DNA of 39,709 nucleotides from Allofournierella_A excrementavium (GCA_019120375.1 DWVE01000012.1:1-39709); one strand, 5' to 3'. Positions 21,648 to 29,954 are shown, numbered from the stretch's first letter. Numbers and translations are program-made. Notes: generated by a model not told the origin, from the sequence alone.

Positions 21648-23237
21648 TTACTTGTTGATGGTCACCTTGCTGAAGTTGTAGGCGTTGATGTCATCCACAT
21701 CGGTGTCGATGTAGGGCAGGCCCGAGATGTAGGAGGGGCAGGCGTAGTAGCCGGCGTACTCCACCAGGGGCAGGATGGGCAGATCCTGGCTGAGGATGGT
21801 CTGCACTTCCTTGTAGTACTCGCCGCGCTGGGTCTCGTCGGTGATGACGCGGGCCTTGGCCAGCAGGTCGTCCACTTCGGTGTTGGAGTAGAAGGAGACG
21901 TTCAGGCCGCCGCCGGTGCCCACGCGGTTGGTCATGTTGTCGGGGTCGGGGCCCTGGAAGCCGGCCATCATGCACATGTCATAGTTGCCGGCAAAGACCT
22001 TCTCCACCCAGGCGCCTTCTTCCAGCTCCTCGATGGTGGCGTCGATGCCGATGGCAGCCAGCTGGCTCTTGATGACCTTGGCGCAGTCGGCGTAGGTGCT
22101 GCCGGTGAACACCAGGAAGGACAGGTGCAGGTAGTAGCCGTCGGCGTCCTTGGTGTAGCCGGCGTCCTCCAGCAGCTGGATGGCGCCCTCCACATCCTGC
22201 TCGCCGATGTCGGCGTCGGCGTTGTAGGCCCAGTCAAGGAAGGGCGGATAGAAGCCGTAGGCGGGGGCCTGCAGGCCGTTGGTGCCCTTGGTGGAGATCT
22301 CCTCCCGGTCCAGAGCCTTGGCCACGGCCTGACGCACAGCCAGGTCAGAGGTGTACTCGCCGTTCATGTTGAAGCACAGCTGGAAGCGGCGGCCGGCGGA
22401 CAGGCAGCCCACCTTGTAGTTGGAGTCGGCTTCCAGGGCGGCCACGCTGGAGGCGGGCACGTCGGTCAGATAGTCCAGCTCGCCGTTCATGAATGCCTGA
22501 TAGGCGGTGTCGGTGTCGGTGCTGATGACGTAGATGACCTTGTCGATGGAGGGCTCGCCGCCGAAGTAGTCGGGGTTCTTCTCCAGGGTGATGCTCACGC
22601 CGCTCTGCTCGCTGACGAACTTGAAGGGGCCGGTGCCCACGGGCGCGGTGGTGGCGGCGGCGCAGGTGGTCCAATCCTCGTCGGTGTCGAACAGGTGCTG
22701 GGGCAGGATGCTGTTGTTGTACCACGCAAGGCTGGACAGGAAGGGCGCGCTGGGCTCCTTCAGGGTGATGACGAAGGTGTTGTCATCGGGGCACTCCATG
22801 GTGTCCACCACGGCCAGATCGCCGGCCAGATAGCCGTTCTCCTCAATGATCTTTTCGTAGGTGAACTTCACGTCCGCGGAGGTGAAGGGCTCGCCGTCGT
22901 GCCACTTCACGCCCTGGCGCAGGTGGAAGGTGTAGGTGAGGTTGTCCTCCGAGATCTCCCAGCTCTCGGCCAGATCGGGGATGATCTCTTCGTTGTTGTT
23001 CAGCGTCAGCAGGCCGCTGTAGAGGTTGCAGGCCACGTTATAGGCATTGTCGTCGGTGTTGGCGTCCGGGTTGAAGCTGGTGGGGTCGCCGCCCAGGCCG
23101 ACCAGCAGCACCTTCTCCCCGCCCGCTTCGGACGCGCCGGTGCTGGCCGTGCCGGAGCCGGTCGTGCCGCCGCCGCAGGCCGCCAGGCTCAGCGCCATGA
23201 CCGCGGCCATCAGCATTGATAACACTTTCTTTTTCAT
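21648..23237 (-). CDS. Peptide-binding lipoprotein (SBP family 5, OppA/DppA type)
   Basis: A 529-residue secreted lipoprotein. The signal peptide MKKKVLSMLMAAVMALSLAA ends in the lipobox L-A-A-C with the acylated Cys21, followed by a Gly/Ser/Thr linker. Family 5 features include YSGLLTLNNNEEIIPDLAESW, TYTFHLRQGVKWHDGEPFTS and the late LVEYAGYYACPSYISGL. It binds a peptide outside the cell and delivers it to the two permeases. The ATG at 23237 has GAGGGG eight bases upstream. It is the first gene of the seven-gene operon and has a strong promoter. The bound peptide cannot be predicted; coupling with an M14 peptidase suggests small peptides. Confidence 0.95.
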   Translation of the reverse strand: MKKKVLSMLMAAVMALSLAACGGGTTGSGTASTGASEAGGEKVLLVGLGGDPTSFNPDANTDDNAYNVACNLYSGLLTLNNNEEIIPDLAESWEISEDNLTYTFHLRQGVKWHDGEPFTSADVKFTYEKIIEENGYLAGDLAVVDTMECPDDNTFVITLKEPSAPFLSSLAWYNNSILPQHLFDTDEDWTTCAAATTAPVGTGPFKFVSEQSGVSITLEKNPDYFGGEPSIDKVIYVISTDTDTAYQAFMNGELDYLTDVPASSVAALEADSNYKVGCLSAGRRFQLCFNMNGEYTSDLAVRQAVAKALDREEISTKGTNGLQAPAYGFYPPFLDWAYNADADIGEQDVEGAIQLLEDAGYTKDADGYYLHLSFLVFTGSTYADCAKVIKSQLAAIGIDATIEELEEGAWVEKVFAGNYDMCMMAGFQGPDPDNMTNRVGTGGGLNVSFYSNTEVDDLLAKARVITDETQRGEYYKEVQTILSQDLPILPLVEYAGYYACPSYISGLPYIDTDVDDINAYNFSKVTINK

Positions 23238-23313
23238 GATGATTCCCCTCTCTATTGAATTTTTGCCTCGCAAGAAAGCAATCAATTACACAACATCGTG
23301 CAATCATGTTTGC

Positions 23314-23342
23314 ATTTTATCAATTTAACTCGGTAAAGTCAA
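23314..23342 (-). promoter_or_regulatory. Promoter of the peptide-uptake operon
   Basis: The -35 TTGACT (23337-23342) and -10 TAAAAT (23314-23319) are 17 bases apart. The start near 23307 gives a 70-base leader. It overlaps a possible operator with arms AACAT and ATGTT (about 23292-23310). Confidence 0.85.
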
Positions 23343-23416
23343 CAGGAAATCGCAGGTTTTTACGAAAAAACTCAAAAAAGGTCATTTCGTCCGTTTTGAA
23401 AGCGCCGGCCAAACAG

Positions 23417-23455
23417 GCCGCAAACCGTCTGCCGGAGCGGGTTTGCGGCATTTTT
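23417..23455 (+). terminator. Terminator-like hairpin without an upstream plus-strand gene
   Basis: GCCGCAAACC (23417-23426) and GGTTTGCGGC (23440-23449) are perfect arms followed by ATTTTT. It lies upstream of the peptidase promoter, so on the plus strand no known gene ends here. It may insulate the divergent promoters or end a small RNA. Confidence 0.45.
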
Positions 23456-23473
23456 CGCGCGGGCGGCAGGGCC

Positions 23474-23502
23474 TTGCCCCCTTGCGCCGCAAAGCGTATA
23501 AT
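23474..23502 (+). promoter_or_regulatory. Promoter of the C69-type peptidase operon
   Basis: The -35 TTGCCC (23474-23479) and perfect -10 TATAAT (23497-23502) are 17 bases apart, about 50 bases before the start codon. Confidence 0.75.
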
Positions 23503-23552
23503 GAAGAAAAAATATGCGCCGCCGACCGCGCGGCGCAAGGGAGGGACCGTTC

Positions 23553-24779
23553 ATGTGCGATACCCTGGGCCGGGTGGTGAACGAGGGGCTGGCTCTGTTT
23601 GCAAAAAACAGCGACCGCAGCCCCAACGAACCCCAGGTCATCGAATACCGGCCTGCCCGGGATCACCGGGAAAAGGAGCTGCGGGCCACTTACCTGACCA
23701 TTGAGCAGGCGCCCCACACCTACGCCACCCTGCTCAGCCGCCCCGCCTGGATGTGGGGCGCGGAGATGGGCGTGAACGAGCACGGGGTGTGCATCGGCAA
23801 CGAGGCGGTGTTCACCAAGGGCCGCTACGCCTCCACCGGCCTCACCGGCATGGACCTGGTGCGCCTCGCGCTGGAGCGCTCGGCCAGCGCCGGGCAGGCG
23901 GCCGAGCTCATCCCCCGGCTGCTGGAGCAGTACGGTCAGGGAGGCGACTGCGGCTATGACCACAGCTTTTTCTACGACAACGCCTTCCTCATCCTGGACC
24001 GCCGGGAGGTCTGGCTGGTGGAGACGGCGGGCAAAAAATGGGTCCGCCGCAAGGTGAGCGCCGGCAGCATCTCCAACCGTCTTTCCATCGGCGCGGAGGG
24101 CGATGAATACAGCACCGGCGCGCCCTTCGATTTTGCCGGGTGCTTCCGCGAGCCGGTCTACTCCCATTTTTCCGGCTCGAAGCAGCGCCTTGCCCAGACC
24201 GCGCCCCTGGCCGCGAAGGCCGAAAGCGCGGCGGACATGATGGCCGCCCTGCGCACCCATCGGGCGGGCTCTTCCCCGCTGACCAAGGGCGACGTGGCCA
24301 GCGTCTGCATGCACGCCGGCGGCCTTGTGGGCGACCACACCACCTCCTCCATGGTGGTGGAACTGGGCGAGCGCGTCACCGTCTGGCTCACCGGCAGCTC
24401 CACCCCCTGCCTCTCCCTCTTTATGCCCTGGGAGTTCGGGACCGAGCCTCAGGCCCCGGTGTTCGCCGCGGGCCGGGCGGAAGAGGCCGCCCGCTGGTGG
24501 CGGCAGCGGGAAGCCTTTGCCCGCGCCTGGGTGGGCCGCACCCCGCCGCCGGAGTTTTACGCCGAACGGAACGCTCTGGAAGCGAGCTGGCTGGCCCTGC
24601 CCGCCGGGGAGGAGCGGACCCGCCGCGCCGGGGAGGAGGCTGCGGCCTTCTTCGCGAAGTGGGCCCCCGCGGCAGAGCAGGCGGGCCCCCGCCGGGGCGC
24701 GGGGCGCTTTTTGCGCTATTGGGAAAACAAAGACCGGGCGCTGGCACAGCCGGAGCGCCCGGTGGTGAGCGGCGACTGA
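23553..24779 (+). CDS. C69-family peptidase / secernin-like Ntn hydrolase
   Basis: A 408-residue protein beginning M-C-D-T-L-G. After loss of Met1, Cys2 would be the N-terminal nucleophile, as in C69 dipeptidases and secernins. Further family marks are ALFAKNSDRSPNEPQ, WGAEMGVNEHGVCIGNEAVF and GDHTTSSMVVEL. No signal peptide is present, so it is cytoplasmic. The ATG at 23553 has AGGGAGGG upstream and makes Cys2 available, which supports this start over the upstream frame. It opens a plus-strand group with DUF6506 and GNAT genes, divergent from the peptide-uptake operon, so it may act on imported dipeptides. Substrate unproven. Confidence 0.85.
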   Translation: MCDTLGRVVNEGLALFAKNSDRSPNEPQVIEYRPARDHREKELRATYLTIEQAPHTYATLLSRPAWMWGAEMGVNEHGVCIGNEAVFTKGRYASTGLTGMDLVRLALERSASAGQAAELIPRLLEQYGQGGDCGYDHSFFYDNAFLILDRREVWLVETAGKKWVRRKVSAGSISNRLSIGAEGDEYSTGAPFDFAGCFREPVYSHFSGSKQRLAQTAPLAAKAESAADMMAALRTHRAGSSPLTKGDVASVCMHAGGLVGDHTTSSMVVELGERVTVWLTGSSTPCLSLFMPWEFGTEPQAPVFAAGRAEEAARWWRQREAFARAWVGRTPPPEFYAERNALEASWLALPAGEERTRRAGEEAAAFFAKWAPAAEQAGPRRGAGRFLRYWENKDRALAQPERPVVSGD

Positions 24780-24797
24780 GCCGCGGGAGGTGACGGG

Positions 24798-25082
24798 ATG
24801 ACCTTTGCATTCATCATCATGGGAGACTTCGACCCCCGGCAGGACCGGGCGGCCATCCACGGCGGCAGCGCCCGCATGGTGGGCGTGGCGGACCTGGAGC
24901 AGGCCTGCGAGGCCGCGCGGGAGCTCTGCGCGGCGGGGGTGGAGTGCATCGAACTGTGCGGCGCTTTTGGCGAAGAGAGCGCCCGCCGCGTCATCGAGGC
25001 CACCGGCGGCAAAGTGCCGGTGGGCTATGTGACCCATCTGCCCCAGCAGGACGCGCTGTACGCGGCGGTGTTCGGGCATTGA
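24798..25082 (+). CDS. DUF6506-like small protein
   Basis: A 94-residue protein with alternating strands and helices: FAFIIMGD at the start, then M-V-G-V-x-D-L-E-Q-A-C, the cysteine-containing segment AGVECIELCGAFGEE and VPVGYVTHL. This resembles the DUF6506 family, which has no established function. The ATG at 24798 has GGGAGGTG upstream. It lies 18 bases after the peptidase gene and 24 before the acetyltransferase gene, so all three are probably co-transcribed. Confidence 0.75.
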   Translation: MTFAFIIMGDFDPRQDRAAIHGGSARMVGVADLEQACEAARELCAAGVECIELCGAFGEESARRVIEATGGKVPVGYVTHLPQQDALYAAVFGH

Positions 25083-25106
25083 ACAAAACAAGGGAGGACA
25101 GCGAGC

Positions 25107-25589
25107 ATGAACAGCGCGCCTGATTTTCGGTATGCACGGCGGGAGGACACGCCCCTCATCCTGCAATTCATCAAGGAGCTTGCCGACTACGAAAAGATGC
25201 TGGACGAGGTGGTGGCCGACGAGGCCACGCTGGAGGAATGGCTTTTCGACAAGCAGAAGGCGGAGGTCATCTTTGTGATGGCCGATGGCACAGAGGCGGG
25301 CTTTGCCCTCTTCTTCCACAACTTCTCCACCTTCCTGGGCCGGGCGGGGCTTTATCTTGAGGACCTGTATGTGAAGCCGGAATACCGGGGCCAGGGCTAC
25401 GGCAAAGCCATCCTGAAAAAGCTGGCGCAGATCGCCGTGGAGCGGGGCTGCGGGCGGCTGGAATGGTGGTGCCTGGACTGGAACCGGCCCAGCATCGACT
25501 TCTATCTCTCGCTGGGCGCGGAGCCCATGTCCGACTGGACGGTGTACCGCATCGCCGGCGACACCCTCTCCGCCCTGGCAAAAGACTGA
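25107..25589 (+). CDS. GNAT-family N-acetyltransferase
   Basis: A 160-residue acetyl-CoA-dependent transferase. The acetyl-CoA loop is in YRGQGYGKAILKKLAQIA (motif A, R-x-x-G-x-G), preceded by LYLEDLYVKPEYRG. The C-terminal WCLDWNRPSIDFYLSLGA is motif B. Overall similarity is to diamine/spermidine-type acetyltransferases such as those starting R-x-A-R-x-E-D, but the acceptor cannot be assigned. The ATG at 25107 follows GGGAGGACAGCGAGC. It is the last gene of the three-gene unit. Confidence 0.9.
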   Translation: MNSAPDFRYARREDTPLILQFIKELADYEKMLDEVVADEATLEEWLFDKQKAEVIFVMADGTEAGFALFFHNFSTFLGRAGLYLEDLYVKPEYRGQGYGKAILKKLAQIAVERGCGRLEWWCLDWNRPSIDFYLSLGAEPMSDWTVYRIAGDTLSALAKD

Positions 25590-25598
25590 AAAACGCGC

Positions 25599-25637
25599 GC
25601 AGGCCCCGGAGCCGATGGCTCCGGGGCCTGCTTTTTT
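25599..25637 (+). terminator. Terminator of the acetyltransferase operon
   Basis: GCAGGCCCCGGAGCC and GGCTCCGGGGCCTGC are perfect 15-base arms around a three-base loop, followed by T6. Confidence 0.95.
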
Positions 25638-25645
25638 GCTTTGAT

Positions 25646-26446
25646 TCAAAACCAGCCGAACAGGGAGCGCCCCTCGTCCAGGGCGGCGATGGCGCGGCGG
25701 TCCTCAGCGGTGAGGGAAAAGTCGAAGATGTCCAGGTTCTCCCGCAGCCGCTCCCGATGGGCAGACTTGGGCAGCACCGGGATGCCCTTTTCCACCAGAT
25801 AGCGCAGGGCCGTCTGCGCCGCGGTCTTGCCGTGGCGGCGGCCCGCCTCGGCCAGCACCGGCTCGGCGAAGATGTTCCGCCGCCCCTCGGTGAAGGAGGC
25901 CCAGGCCTGCATCCGCGTGCCCTTTTCCTCCAGCAGCTTTTTCAGCGCCAGCTGCGGGTGATACACATGGGATTCCACCTGGTCCACCGCCGGCGTGACC
26001 CGGCAGTGTTTGAGAAAGCGCAGATACTCCTCCCCGCTGAAGTTGGAAAGGCCCACCGCCCGCACCAGCCCCGCCGCGCAGGCCTCCTCCATCGCCAGAT
26101 ACATCTCCGGCGCGGCCTCGTAGGGCTCGTGGATGAGCAAAAGGTCGATGTAGTCGGTCTGCAGCGTCTCCAGCGAGCGGGCGATGTCCTCCTTCGCCTT
26201 CCGGTAGCCGGCGCTGGGGGTGAACAGCTTGGTGGTGATGAAGACCTCCCGCCGGGGCAGGCCGCTCTTTTTCACGGCGCTGCCCACGATGTCCTCGTTC
26301 TCGTACATGCGGGCGGTGTCCAGCAGGCGGTAGCCCAGTTCCAGCGCGTCCAGAATGGCCCGCTCCCCCGCCTGGCCCCGCAGCTGCCAGGTGCCCAGGC
26401 CCACCATGGGCATGGGCGCGCCGTTGTTCAGTGTGATGTGCTCCAT
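25646..26446 (-). CDS. Aldo/keto reductase
   Basis: A 266-residue NAD(P)H-dependent carbonyl reductase. The full catalytic tetrad is visible: Asp43 and Tyr48 in LLDTARMYENE, Lys73 in FITTKLF and His106 in DLLLIHEPYE. The C-terminal cofactor segment is IPVLPKSAHRERLREN. It resembles the AKR5 (2,5-diketo-gluconate reductase-like) group. The ATG at 26446 has a GGGGAGAG site. It is monocistronic, with an extended -10 promoter upstream. Substrate open: an aldehyde or sugar carbonyl. Confidence 0.93.
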   Translation of the reverse strand: MEHITLNNGAPMPMVGLGTWQLRGQAGERAILDALELGYRLLDTARMYENEDIVGSAVKKSGLPRREVFITTKLFTPSAGYRKAKEDIARSLETLQTDYIDLLLIHEPYEAAPEMYLAMEEACAAGLVRAVGLSNFSGEEYLRFLKHCRVTPAVDQVESHVYHPQLALKKLLEEKGTRMQAWASFTEGRRNIFAEPVLAEAGRRHGKTAAQTALRYLVEKGIPVLPKSAHRERLRENLDIFDFSLTAEDRRAIAALDEGRSLFGWF

Positions 26447-26493
26447 GCGTCTCTCCCCATTCCGGGGGCGCTGCCGCCCTCCGTGCTTCTTTC

Positions 26494-26502
26494 ATTATAC
26501 CA
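26494..26502 (-). promoter_or_regulatory. Extended -10 promoter of the aldo/keto reductase
   Basis: The minus strand reads TGGTATAAT, a perfect TATAAT (26494-26499) with an extended TG. There is no recognisable -35, because that position is occupied by the preceding terminator hairpin. Confidence 0.6.
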
Positions 26503-26533
26503 AAAAAGCCGCAGGAAGACCTGCGGCTTTTTT
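26502..26533 (-). terminator. Terminator after the 2Fe-2S reductase (bidirectional)
   Basis: GCCGCAGG (26508-26515) and CCTGCGGC (26520-26527) with a four-base loop are flanked by A6 and T6, so it works on both strands. Nearly the same hairpin recurs at 29986-30017 and 39363-39391. Confidence 0.9.
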
Positions 26534-26555
26534 CCGATGCCGTTTCGCGCCGGGC

Positions 26556-27722
26556 TCAATAGGCCACGGGAACGTCGATCTCCATATCCCCCGTGGGATA
26601 GGTGACGCAGGGGTGGATGAAGCCGAACTTGCGGTCCGCTTCCCGGCGGCCGTCGCGGCCCTCCGCCACCCGGTAACCGCCGGCGATCCACTTGCTGTGG
26701 CAGAAGCCGCAGCCGCCGGCGCGGCACTTGTTGGGCGCGTTGAGGCCGGCCCGCTCCATGGCGGTGAGCAGGGTCTCGTTCTCCTTCGCGGGGATCACGA
26801 ACACCTCGTCCCGCATGTGGACGGTGAGGCGGAACTCGGCGGGCTGCTCCAGGGGCAGGTCGCCGCAGCAGGTGGCGTCCCGGTGCAGAGCCTTCAGCGG
26901 CAGCTGCAGGGGCGCAAGCTCCCTGCCGATGAAATCGTACATGGCCTTGGGGCCGCACAAGAAGAAGGTGCTGGCGGTCAGATCGGCATATTTCTTCATC
27001 AGTTCCGCCGACACAAAGCCTTTCTCGCAGCCGGGCTGCTCCTCTTCGCTGAGGACATACACCACCTTCAGCCTGTCGCAGCGGGCGGCCAGCTCCTCCA
27101 GTTCGGCTTTGTAGGCCAGCCGGGCCGCCGTGCGCGCGCCGTAGAACAGGGTCATGGAGTAATCCTCATCCCCGTCCGCAAGGCTGCCCGCCATGGACAC
27201 AAAGGGGGTGATGCCGCTGCCGCCGGCAACGCAGACGATGTTCCGGCTGTCCCGCAGGGTCTCATAGTGGAATTCGCCGGAGGGTTCGGTCATGACGAAC
27301 CGGTCGCCCACGGCCGCCGTTTTGCACAGATAGCCGGACACAAAGCCCGCGTCTTCCACCGCCAGCACCAGCTTGTTCTCCAGCGCCTGACGGGGCGTGG
27401 AAACGATGGAATAGGGACGGCTGACCAGGCTGCCGCCGATCTGCACCTGCAGGGAGACATACTGCCCCGCGCGGAAGAAGGGGAATTCCTGGGCGTCCAC
27501 CCGTTTGAAGGTCAGCTCCCGGATGGTATCGGTGAGGGGGCGCGCGGCGGTCAGTTCCACCTGCATATAGCCGGGATGGAGCTTTTTCGCCAGGGTGTTG
27601 GTGCGGTACTCCTGGGGCAGGGGTTTGTTCTCCCCTTCCGCCAGCATCCTGCGGCGGGTGGGGACCATCTTTTTGAACCGCAGCATGTCCATAAAGCCAA
27701 AGGGCTGTTTTTTGAAATTCAT
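26556..27722 (-). CDS. FAD/NAD(P)H reductase with C-terminal 2Fe-2S ferredoxin domain
   Basis: A 388-residue cytoplasmic electron-transfer protein. An N-terminal basic segment of about 50 residues is followed by a ferredoxin-NADP-reductase-like FAD domain (FRAGQYVSLQ; RPYSIVSTP near residue 100). The NAD(P) domain has VAGGSGITPFVSM near 165 and FFLCGPKAMYDFI, and a plant-type 2Fe-2S domain follows (CRAGGCGFC near 332, fourth Cys in HPCVTYP near 371). The ATG at 27722 overlaps the flavoprotein stop by four bases, so the two proteins are probably partners: this one supplies or removes electrons from the CrtI-like enzyme. The longer frame to 27899 is antisense-type shadow within the upstream gene. 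Confidence 0.9.
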   Translation of the reverse strand: MNFKKQPFGFMDMLRFKKMVPTRRRMLAEGENKPLPQEYRTNTLAKKLHPGYMQVELTAARPLTDTIRELTFKRVDAQEFPFFRAGQYVSLQVQIGGSLVSRPYSIVSTPRQALENKLVLAVEDAGFVSGYLCKTAAVGDRFVMTEPSGEFHYETLRDSRNIVCVAGGSGITPFVSMAGSLADGDEDYSMTLFYGARTAARLAYKAELEELAARCDRLKVVYVLSEEEQPGCEKGFVSAELMKKYADLTASTFFLCGPKAMYDFIGRELAPLQLPLKALHRDATCCGDLPLEQPAEFRLTVHMRDEVFVIPAKENETLLTAMERAGLNAPNKCRAGGCGFCHSKWIAGGYRVAEGRDGRREADRKFGFIHPCVTYPTGDMEIDVPVAY

Positions 27723-29275
27723 TCTCCCTGTGCCTCCTTTTTCAAGTCGCCCACGGTCTGCCGGCCGGAAAGGTCGCCGGAAATGTAGGCGCTGGAATAC
27801 CCGCTGGAGCGCATGGCGTAGCCGCCCGCGAAGCGGATGCCGGGGTTGAGCAGGGCGTCCTCTTTCATCATCATCATGCGGGGCATCAGGCTGTCCCACC
27901 CGGCGGTCTCATAGCCGTAGATCACGCCTTCGGGGTGGCCGCAGTAGCGGGCATAGGTGGTGGGAGAGGCCACCGAGATCTCCTCGATGGCGTCGCGGAT
28001 GCGGCAGCCGGTCTCCCGCTCGAAAACGCGGATCATATCTTCCGCGACCTCGTCCTTTTTCTTGAAGTACTCCGTCTCGGACACGTTGCCCCAGTCGTCG
28101 GACATGAACATGGTGGTGAAGTACATCATGCAGGTGCCCTCGGGCGAGCACTCGGGCCAGGCGTTGTTCAGGCAGACCGTGGCCTGCACATGGTTGGTGC
28201 TCACCTTTTTCATCAGGTCATACTGCTTGACGGTGTCGGCGGTGTCGTAGATGAAGTAGTTGTGGCTGGTGATGCCCAGCTCCTGGGCGGACTTGTTCAG
28301 CCCCAGGAACAGCGTGAAGCCGCGGCCGGCGAAGGTGCGGCTGTTGGCGGCACGCACCATCTGCTCGGTGACCGCCTTCTTTTCCAGCATTTTGCCATAC
28401 ACCAGATGGGGCGAGCAGTTGGCGATGACGTGGCGGGTCTCCACCACCTTGCCGCCGGAAAGCTGCACGCCGCGGATGCTGCCGTCGTCGTTTGCCAGAA
28501 TGGTCTCGGCCTCGGTCTGGTACCAGATGTCGCCCCCCAGTTCCCGGATGCGGGCGTCCAGCGCCAGGCTGATCTCGTGGGAGCGCATCTTGGGCATCCA
28601 GGCGTCCCGGGTGATGTAGCGGATGACCATGGAGCCGTAGTGCAAAAAGCTCATGCGGTCGCAGTCCACGCCCAGATAGCACCAGTAGGCGTTGAGGATG
28701 TCCTTGGCTTTGGGGGGCATCTTCAGGGCGTCCAGCACTTCGTTCACCGAGTAGCTGCCGGCCTTGACGAAGTTGGGGAAGGTCTTCTTCATGTAGGCGG
28801 AGTCGGTGTTGCCGTTCACCGAGTTGGAGTAGGTCTGGGCATCCCGCACCTCGTTGCACAGGGCAAAGAAATCCGTCATGGACCGGCGGGACCCGGGCAC
28901 ATACTGCTCCATCTTGTCGATGAAGGCCTGCTGGCCGAAGGGCATCACGCAGTCGTATTTTTTGTCGGTGGTGATGAGGTGATAGGCCTCGGGGATGCGC
29001 ACCCAGTCGATCTTGTCCTCCACGCCCAGGTCGCGGAACAGCTTGCGCACATCGCCGGGCTCTTCCTGCGAGCCGAAGTCGTTCAGTTCGTGCAGGCTGG
29101 CCTCAAATTCAAAGCGCCCCCGCTTGAAGCTGGTGGCAAAGCCGCCGGGCAGGTTGTGCTTTTCCACCAGCAGGCAGGAATATCCCGCCTGCAAAACGCG
29201 GATGGCGGCCACCAATCCGCCGTTGCCTGCGCCTATGACCACCACGTCATAGGCATGTTTGCTGTTTGCTGCCAT
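27719..29275 (-). CDS. CrtI/phytoene-desaturase-like FAD oxidoreductase
   Basis: A 518-residue flavoprotein. The N-terminal dinucleotide motif is VVVIGAGNGGLVAAIRVLQAG, followed by LLVEKHNLPGGFATSF, typical of the phytoene desaturase / prolycopene isomerase / retinol saturase group. The C-terminal FAD motif is IRFAGGYAMRSSGYSSAYISG. The substrate region in between is divergent, with no neighbouring carotenoid genes, so a carotenoid role is unlikely. The ATG at 29275 has AAGGAGG seven bases upstream. It lies 12 bases after the TetR gene and overlaps the reductase gene. A hydrophobic unsaturated substrate is possible, but the function is unknown. Confidence 0.85.
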   Translation of the reverse strand: MAANSKHAYDVVVIGAGNGGLVAAIRVLQAGYSCLLVEKHNLPGGFATSFKRGRFEFEASLHELNDFGSQEEPGDVRKLFRDLGVEDKIDWVRIPEAYHLITTDKKYDCVMPFGQQAFIDKMEQYVPGSRRSMTDFFALCNEVRDAQTYSNSVNGNTDSAYMKKTFPNFVKAGSYSVNEVLDALKMPPKAKDILNAYWCYLGVDCDRMSFLHYGSMVIRYITRDAWMPKMRSHEISLALDARIRELGGDIWYQTEAETILANDDGSIRGVQLSGGKVVETRHVIANCSPHLVYGKMLEKKAVTEQMVRAANSRTFAGRGFTLFLGLNKSAQELGITSHNYFIYDTADTVKQYDLMKKVSTNHVQATVCLNNAWPECSPEGTCMMYFTTMFMSDDWGNVSETEYFKKKDEVAEDMIRVFERETGCRIRDAIEEISVASPTTYARYCGHPEGVIYGYETAGWDSLMPRMMMMKEDALLNPGIRFAGGYAMRSSGYSSAYISGDLSGRQTVGDLKKEAQGE

Positions 29276-29287
29276 AGTGTGCCTCCT

Positions 29288-29875
29288 TTATACCAGCAGA
29301 TTCCGTGAGCGGTCCAGCCAGTGCTGAAGTTCCTCTTCACTTTTCGTCTGCTTATAATAGCTCAAAATGATGCGGTAATACTCGGTGAGTTCCCGGCTTA
29401 TCTCTTCTTCGCTGAAATCCAGATATCCTGTGGCCATCATCACCGCCATGGAGTAGCAGTAATACTGCATCCTGCGGTGCATTTCCGCCGCCTGCCCTTC
29501 GGGAAGTTCCAGGTTCAGCTCCAGCTTGCGGATGGTCTGCGCTTCGTTGGGGTCCTCAAAGAGTTTTTTCCCCTCCACCCGACGGCGCAGATAGACCAGC
29601 TGGAACAGGTTCTTTTCCCGCCGGGCAAACTGCAGGAAGGAAAGGGCCACCTGCTTGTAGCTGCCGGCGTCCTCCCGGAGGCAGCGCTCCCGGACGCTGG
29701 CCGTCAGCTCTTCCCGCAGGGTCTCCATGCTTTCAAACTCGGAATAGACCGGCTGGGTGGAGCAGCCCAGTTTTTTTGCGATGTTGCGCACCGAAAGCGC
29801 CGCCGGCCCTTCTTCCCGCACAAGCCCGACCGCGGCGTTCAGAATGTCCTCCCGAAAAATGCGTTTTCGCGGCAT
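29288..29875 (-). CDS. TetR-family regulator of the CrtI-like/2Fe-2S reductase operon
   Basis: A 195-residue regulator. The helix-turn-helix is LSVRNIAKKLGCSTQPVYSE with the following F-E-S-M-E-T-L. The C-terminal domain carries the MQYYCYSMAVMMATGYL segment. It is the first gene of its operon. A perfect palindrome lies between its -10 and its start codon, so it very probably represses itself and the two redox genes. The ligand is likely the substrate or a related compound of the flavoprotein; this is inference. Confidence 0.92.
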   Translation of the reverse strand: MPRKRIFREDILNAAVGLVREEGPAALSVRNIAKKLGCSTQPVYSEFESMETLREELTASVRERCLREDAGSYKQVALSFLQFARREKNLFQLVYLRRRVEGKKLFEDPNEAQTIRKLELNLELPEGQAAEMHRRMQYYCYSMAVMMATGYLDFSEEEISRELTEYYRIILSYYKQTKSEEELQHWLDRSRNLLV

Positions 29876-29898
29876 GGGTCCCTCCCCTTTCCCCGGTT

Positions 29899-29920
29899 AT
29901 AAATAACACCTGTTATTTAT
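29899..29920. promoter_or_regulatory. Palindromic operator of the TetR redox operon
   Basis: ATAAATAACA (29899-29908), CC, TGTTATTTAT (29911-29920) is a perfect ten-base inverted repeat. It lies directly downstream of the -10, where a bound TetR dimer would block transcription. Confidence 0.8.
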
Positions 29921-29925
29921 TTATC

Positions 29926-29954
29926 ATGATACACTGTTTCCCGCCTGTTTGCAA
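29926..29954 (-). promoter_or_regulatory. Promoter of the TetR redox operon
   Basis: The -35 TTGCAA (29949-29954) and -10 TATCAT (29926-29931) are 17 bases apart, with the operator overlapping the start site. Confidence 0.75.

Noticed and set aside
23382..25649. 755-residue open frame on the minus strand opposite the C69/DUF6506/GNAT genes
   Set aside because: Shadow of three recognisable plus-strand genes; no motif of its own.
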